Origin: CAWVWD01 sp965662365
Lineage (GTDB): Bacteria; Bacteroidota; Bacteroidia; Chitinophagales; Saprospiraceae
Length of the DNA stretch: 64,000 nucleotides
Reading direction: 5' to 3'
Assembly (NCBI GenBank): GCA_965662365.1
Contig: CBFIHR010000007.1
Coordinates: 34,644-98,643 of the forward strand
How positions within the stretch are numbered: position 1 is the first letter of the stretch; each line of letters begins with the position of its first letter. Shown in pieces: positions 62,924 through 64,000 of the stretch. The position numbers and the translations under genes were made by a program. The notes under the pieces were generated by a model. That model ran no database searches and was not told where the DNA came from. It saw nothing but the letters and a program-made list of their open reading frames with translations.

Positions 62924-63040
62924 CGAATGGCGTCAAGCTGGTTTTGATGGCTTTTTGATTGGGGAGAATTTTATGAAGACGAGTGAGCCAGAGAAGGCTT
63001 GTGTGGCGTTTATTGAAGAAGTCGAAAATAATCATTAAGG
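62924..63040 (+). pseudogene. Orphan trpC 3' end (copy B of the repeat)
   Basis: Begins four bases after the Fic stop codon, open to TAA at 63038. Reads EWRQAGFDGFLIGENFMKTS, then EPEKACVAFIEEVENNH, an alternative C-terminus of trpC. The 78-bp core 62924-63001 matches copy A with three differences. It has lost its 5' part and is not translated as a separate gene. Confidence 0.88.
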
Positions 63041-63205
63041 GTATCACCGCTCAAACATTCATCTACCTTGAATTCAGCTTTCATGGAAAACAAGAGGAAT
63101 GCTTTAATTAAAATCTTGATGAAGTTGAGGTCTATCATTTGCCTACCGAGGCTTCGGGGCAGCCAAAAGGCATAAAGACAATTGAAGTAACGAATATTAA
63201 AAACA

Positions 63206-63601
63206 ATGAAGTACACTTTATTAATTACGTTTCTTACAGGTATTCTGTTTTTTACCAGTTGTAATACTGAAGAATCTTTGAAAGAGAATATAGCCTTTAC
63301 TTATGGTTATATTACTGATTTTAATCATAAGAGATATGGTAATCCATCTCAAACAAGGTTTAAATACTATGTCGGTAATAAAAGCCGAACATTAGCCTTT
63401 TATAATAGTATGTATTGTTACTCAAGTAATCATAAAAAAAGAGAAATTTTAAGAAAAATCCCAATCATTGTTGCATATGACTCAACCAATGTAGAAATAG
63501 GAAGACCTTTAATTACTAAACAAGCAATGAAGAATTATAATTATGAACTTCCTGATAGCTTGAAACCTATGTATGAAAAATATATTTTTAGATGCCAATA
63601 A
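63206..63601 (+). CDS. Small lipoprotein, unknown
   Basis: 131 residues. Lipobox FFTSCNTE after a typical signal, so lipid-anchored. The mature part is Lys/Tyr-rich (YGYITDFNHKRYGNPSQTRF, YCYSSNHKKREILRKI, VAYDSTNVEIGRPLITKQAM) with no recognisable domain. No neighbour in the same family is seen, though the next gene is also a lipoprotein. Confidence 0.75.
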   Translation: MKYTLLITFLTGILFFTSCNTEESLKENIAFTYGYITDFNHKRYGNPSQTRFKYYVGNKSRTLAFYNSMYCYSSNHKKREILRKIPIIVAYDSTNVEIGRPLITKQAMKNYNYELPDSLKPMYEKYIFRCQ

Positions 63602-63715
63602 TTAGATTTATTCATTTATCAAAAGTCATAAAACAAACGACTCAAAAGTCATTTCAATAACTTAATTTTAAGTTTGAAATAGGATTAGAAACCAAATTGG
63701 AAAACATAAAATATA

Positions 63716-63920
63716 TCACATTGTAACGGTAAGAAATCGTATTGTAAGTGAAAGAAATCGTATTGCAAGTGAAAGAAATCATATTGTAAGTGAAAGAAAT
63801 CGTATTGTAAGCGAAAGAAATCGTATTGTAAGCGAAGGAAATCGTATTGTAAGTGAAAGAAATCGTATTGTAAGTGAAAGAAATCGTATTGTAAGCGAAG
63901 GAAATCGTATTGCAATGCTA
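63716..63920. repeat. 21-bp tandem repeat, about nine copies
   Basis: Unit GAAATCGTATTGTAAGTGAAA with single-base variants (T/C at the GTAAG/GCAAG and GTGAA/GCGAA sites, A/G at AAAG/AAGG). Copies of the AAATCGTATTG core at 63734, 63755, 63776, 63797, 63818, 63839, 63860, 63881 and 63902. 21 is a multiple of 3, so all six frames are mostly stop-free where the unit allows; a 93-codon frame on the minus strand is a by-product. It sits just 25 bp before the next lipoprotein start. Confidence 0.95.
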
Positions 63921-63944
63921 AGAAATTATATAAATTACAAAAAC

Positions 63945-64000
63945 ATGAAATATATCTATTTATCAATGATATTATTGATGGTTGCGGCTTGCGGTCAGGA
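63945..64000 (+). CDS. Lipoprotein, 3' end beyond the window
   Basis: ATG at 63945 opens MKYIYLSMILLMVAACGQ, a typical lipoprotein signal with lipobox VAAC. Only 18 codons are visible. Preceded by the 21-bp tandem repeat, which lies within the leader or promoter. Confidence 0.6.
   Translation, partial: MKYIYLSMILLMVAACGQ

Noticed and set aside
63041..63205. Short frame (ATG at 63083) between orphan trpC tail and lipoprotein
   Set aside because: About 30 codons, no promoter, basic composition; nothing supports translation.
63685..63966. Minus-strand 93-codon frame of LQYDFFH heptads
   Set aside because: It is created by the 21-bp tandem repeat and overlaps the start of a convincing lipoprotein gene; no homology-like features outside the repeat.

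Overview
The window is a 64 kb chromosomal stretch from an AT-rich Bacteroidota bacterium, possibly of the Saprospiria/Lewinella kind (the class is an inference). Evidence for the phylum: gliding genes gldD and gldE in the order mutY-ssb-gldE-gldD; a secreted propeller protein with a type IX secretion C-terminal sorting domain; Bacteroidota-type promoters (TTG, about 20 bp, TAnnTTTG); weak Shine-Dalgarno signals; and several typical lineage families (7Fe ferredoxin, bactofilin, fused E1 dehydrogenase, M43 protease). I found no tRNA, rRNA, CRISPR array, prophage or intact insertion sequence.

Layout. 1-6.8 kb: housekeeping genes (ferredoxin cut by the left edge, xth, serS, rho, a small CBM48 protein, def, ruvX). 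7-12.6 kb: a Tat-exported LD-carboxypeptidase, an ECF sigma factor with a small downstream gene, an MscS channel, an acyl-CoA dehydrogenase and FabH. 12.8-19.3 kb: accessory envelope genes (M43 metalloprotease, two uncharacterised proteins sharing an acidic motif, bactofilin, secreted and membrane proteins). 19.5-24.4 kb: a beta-barrel protein and two molybdenum-cofactor genes (moeA, a mobB-like/mobA fusion), with two decayed genes nearby: a flavodoxin-fold NAD(P)H oxidoreductase and a PIN-domain toxin. 24.7-44.1 kb: recX, a LOG-family protein, dgkA, a GT-C glycosyltransferase, a T9SS propeller protein, nitroreductase, S9 peptidase, fused E1, lectin, epimerase, twin TonB-C proteins and guaB. 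44.8-53 kb: a PepSY-like lipoprotein, a START protein, the gliding cluster and glpK.

53.1-64 kb is the most interesting part. An enolase-superfamily N-acylamino-acid racemase/OSBS-like gene, a D-aminoacylase-family amidohydrolase, a GNAT acyltransferase and a cysteine-dioxygenase-like cupin lie head to tail. The set resembles an acylate-racemise-deacylate route for D-amino acids. Next is a trp operon (trpE-G-D-C) preceded by a promoter, a 22-codon leader peptide with a Trp-Arg-Trp stretch and an intrinsic terminator: a classical attenuator layout. The operon is broken after trpC by a Fic-family gene flanked by a 78-bp near-perfect repeat of the trpC 3' end, so the Fic gene appears to have inserted with duplication of the trpC tail. 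No trpF, trpB or trpA follows in the window. The right end carries a small lipoprotein, a nine-copy 21-bp tandem repeat and the start of another lipoprotein gene.

Regulation visible in the sequence: many convergent pairs are separated by perfect hairpin terminators; ruvX and guaB have a TAnnTTTG element 3-4 nt before the start codon, suggesting leaderless mRNAs; rho has a long untranslated leader.
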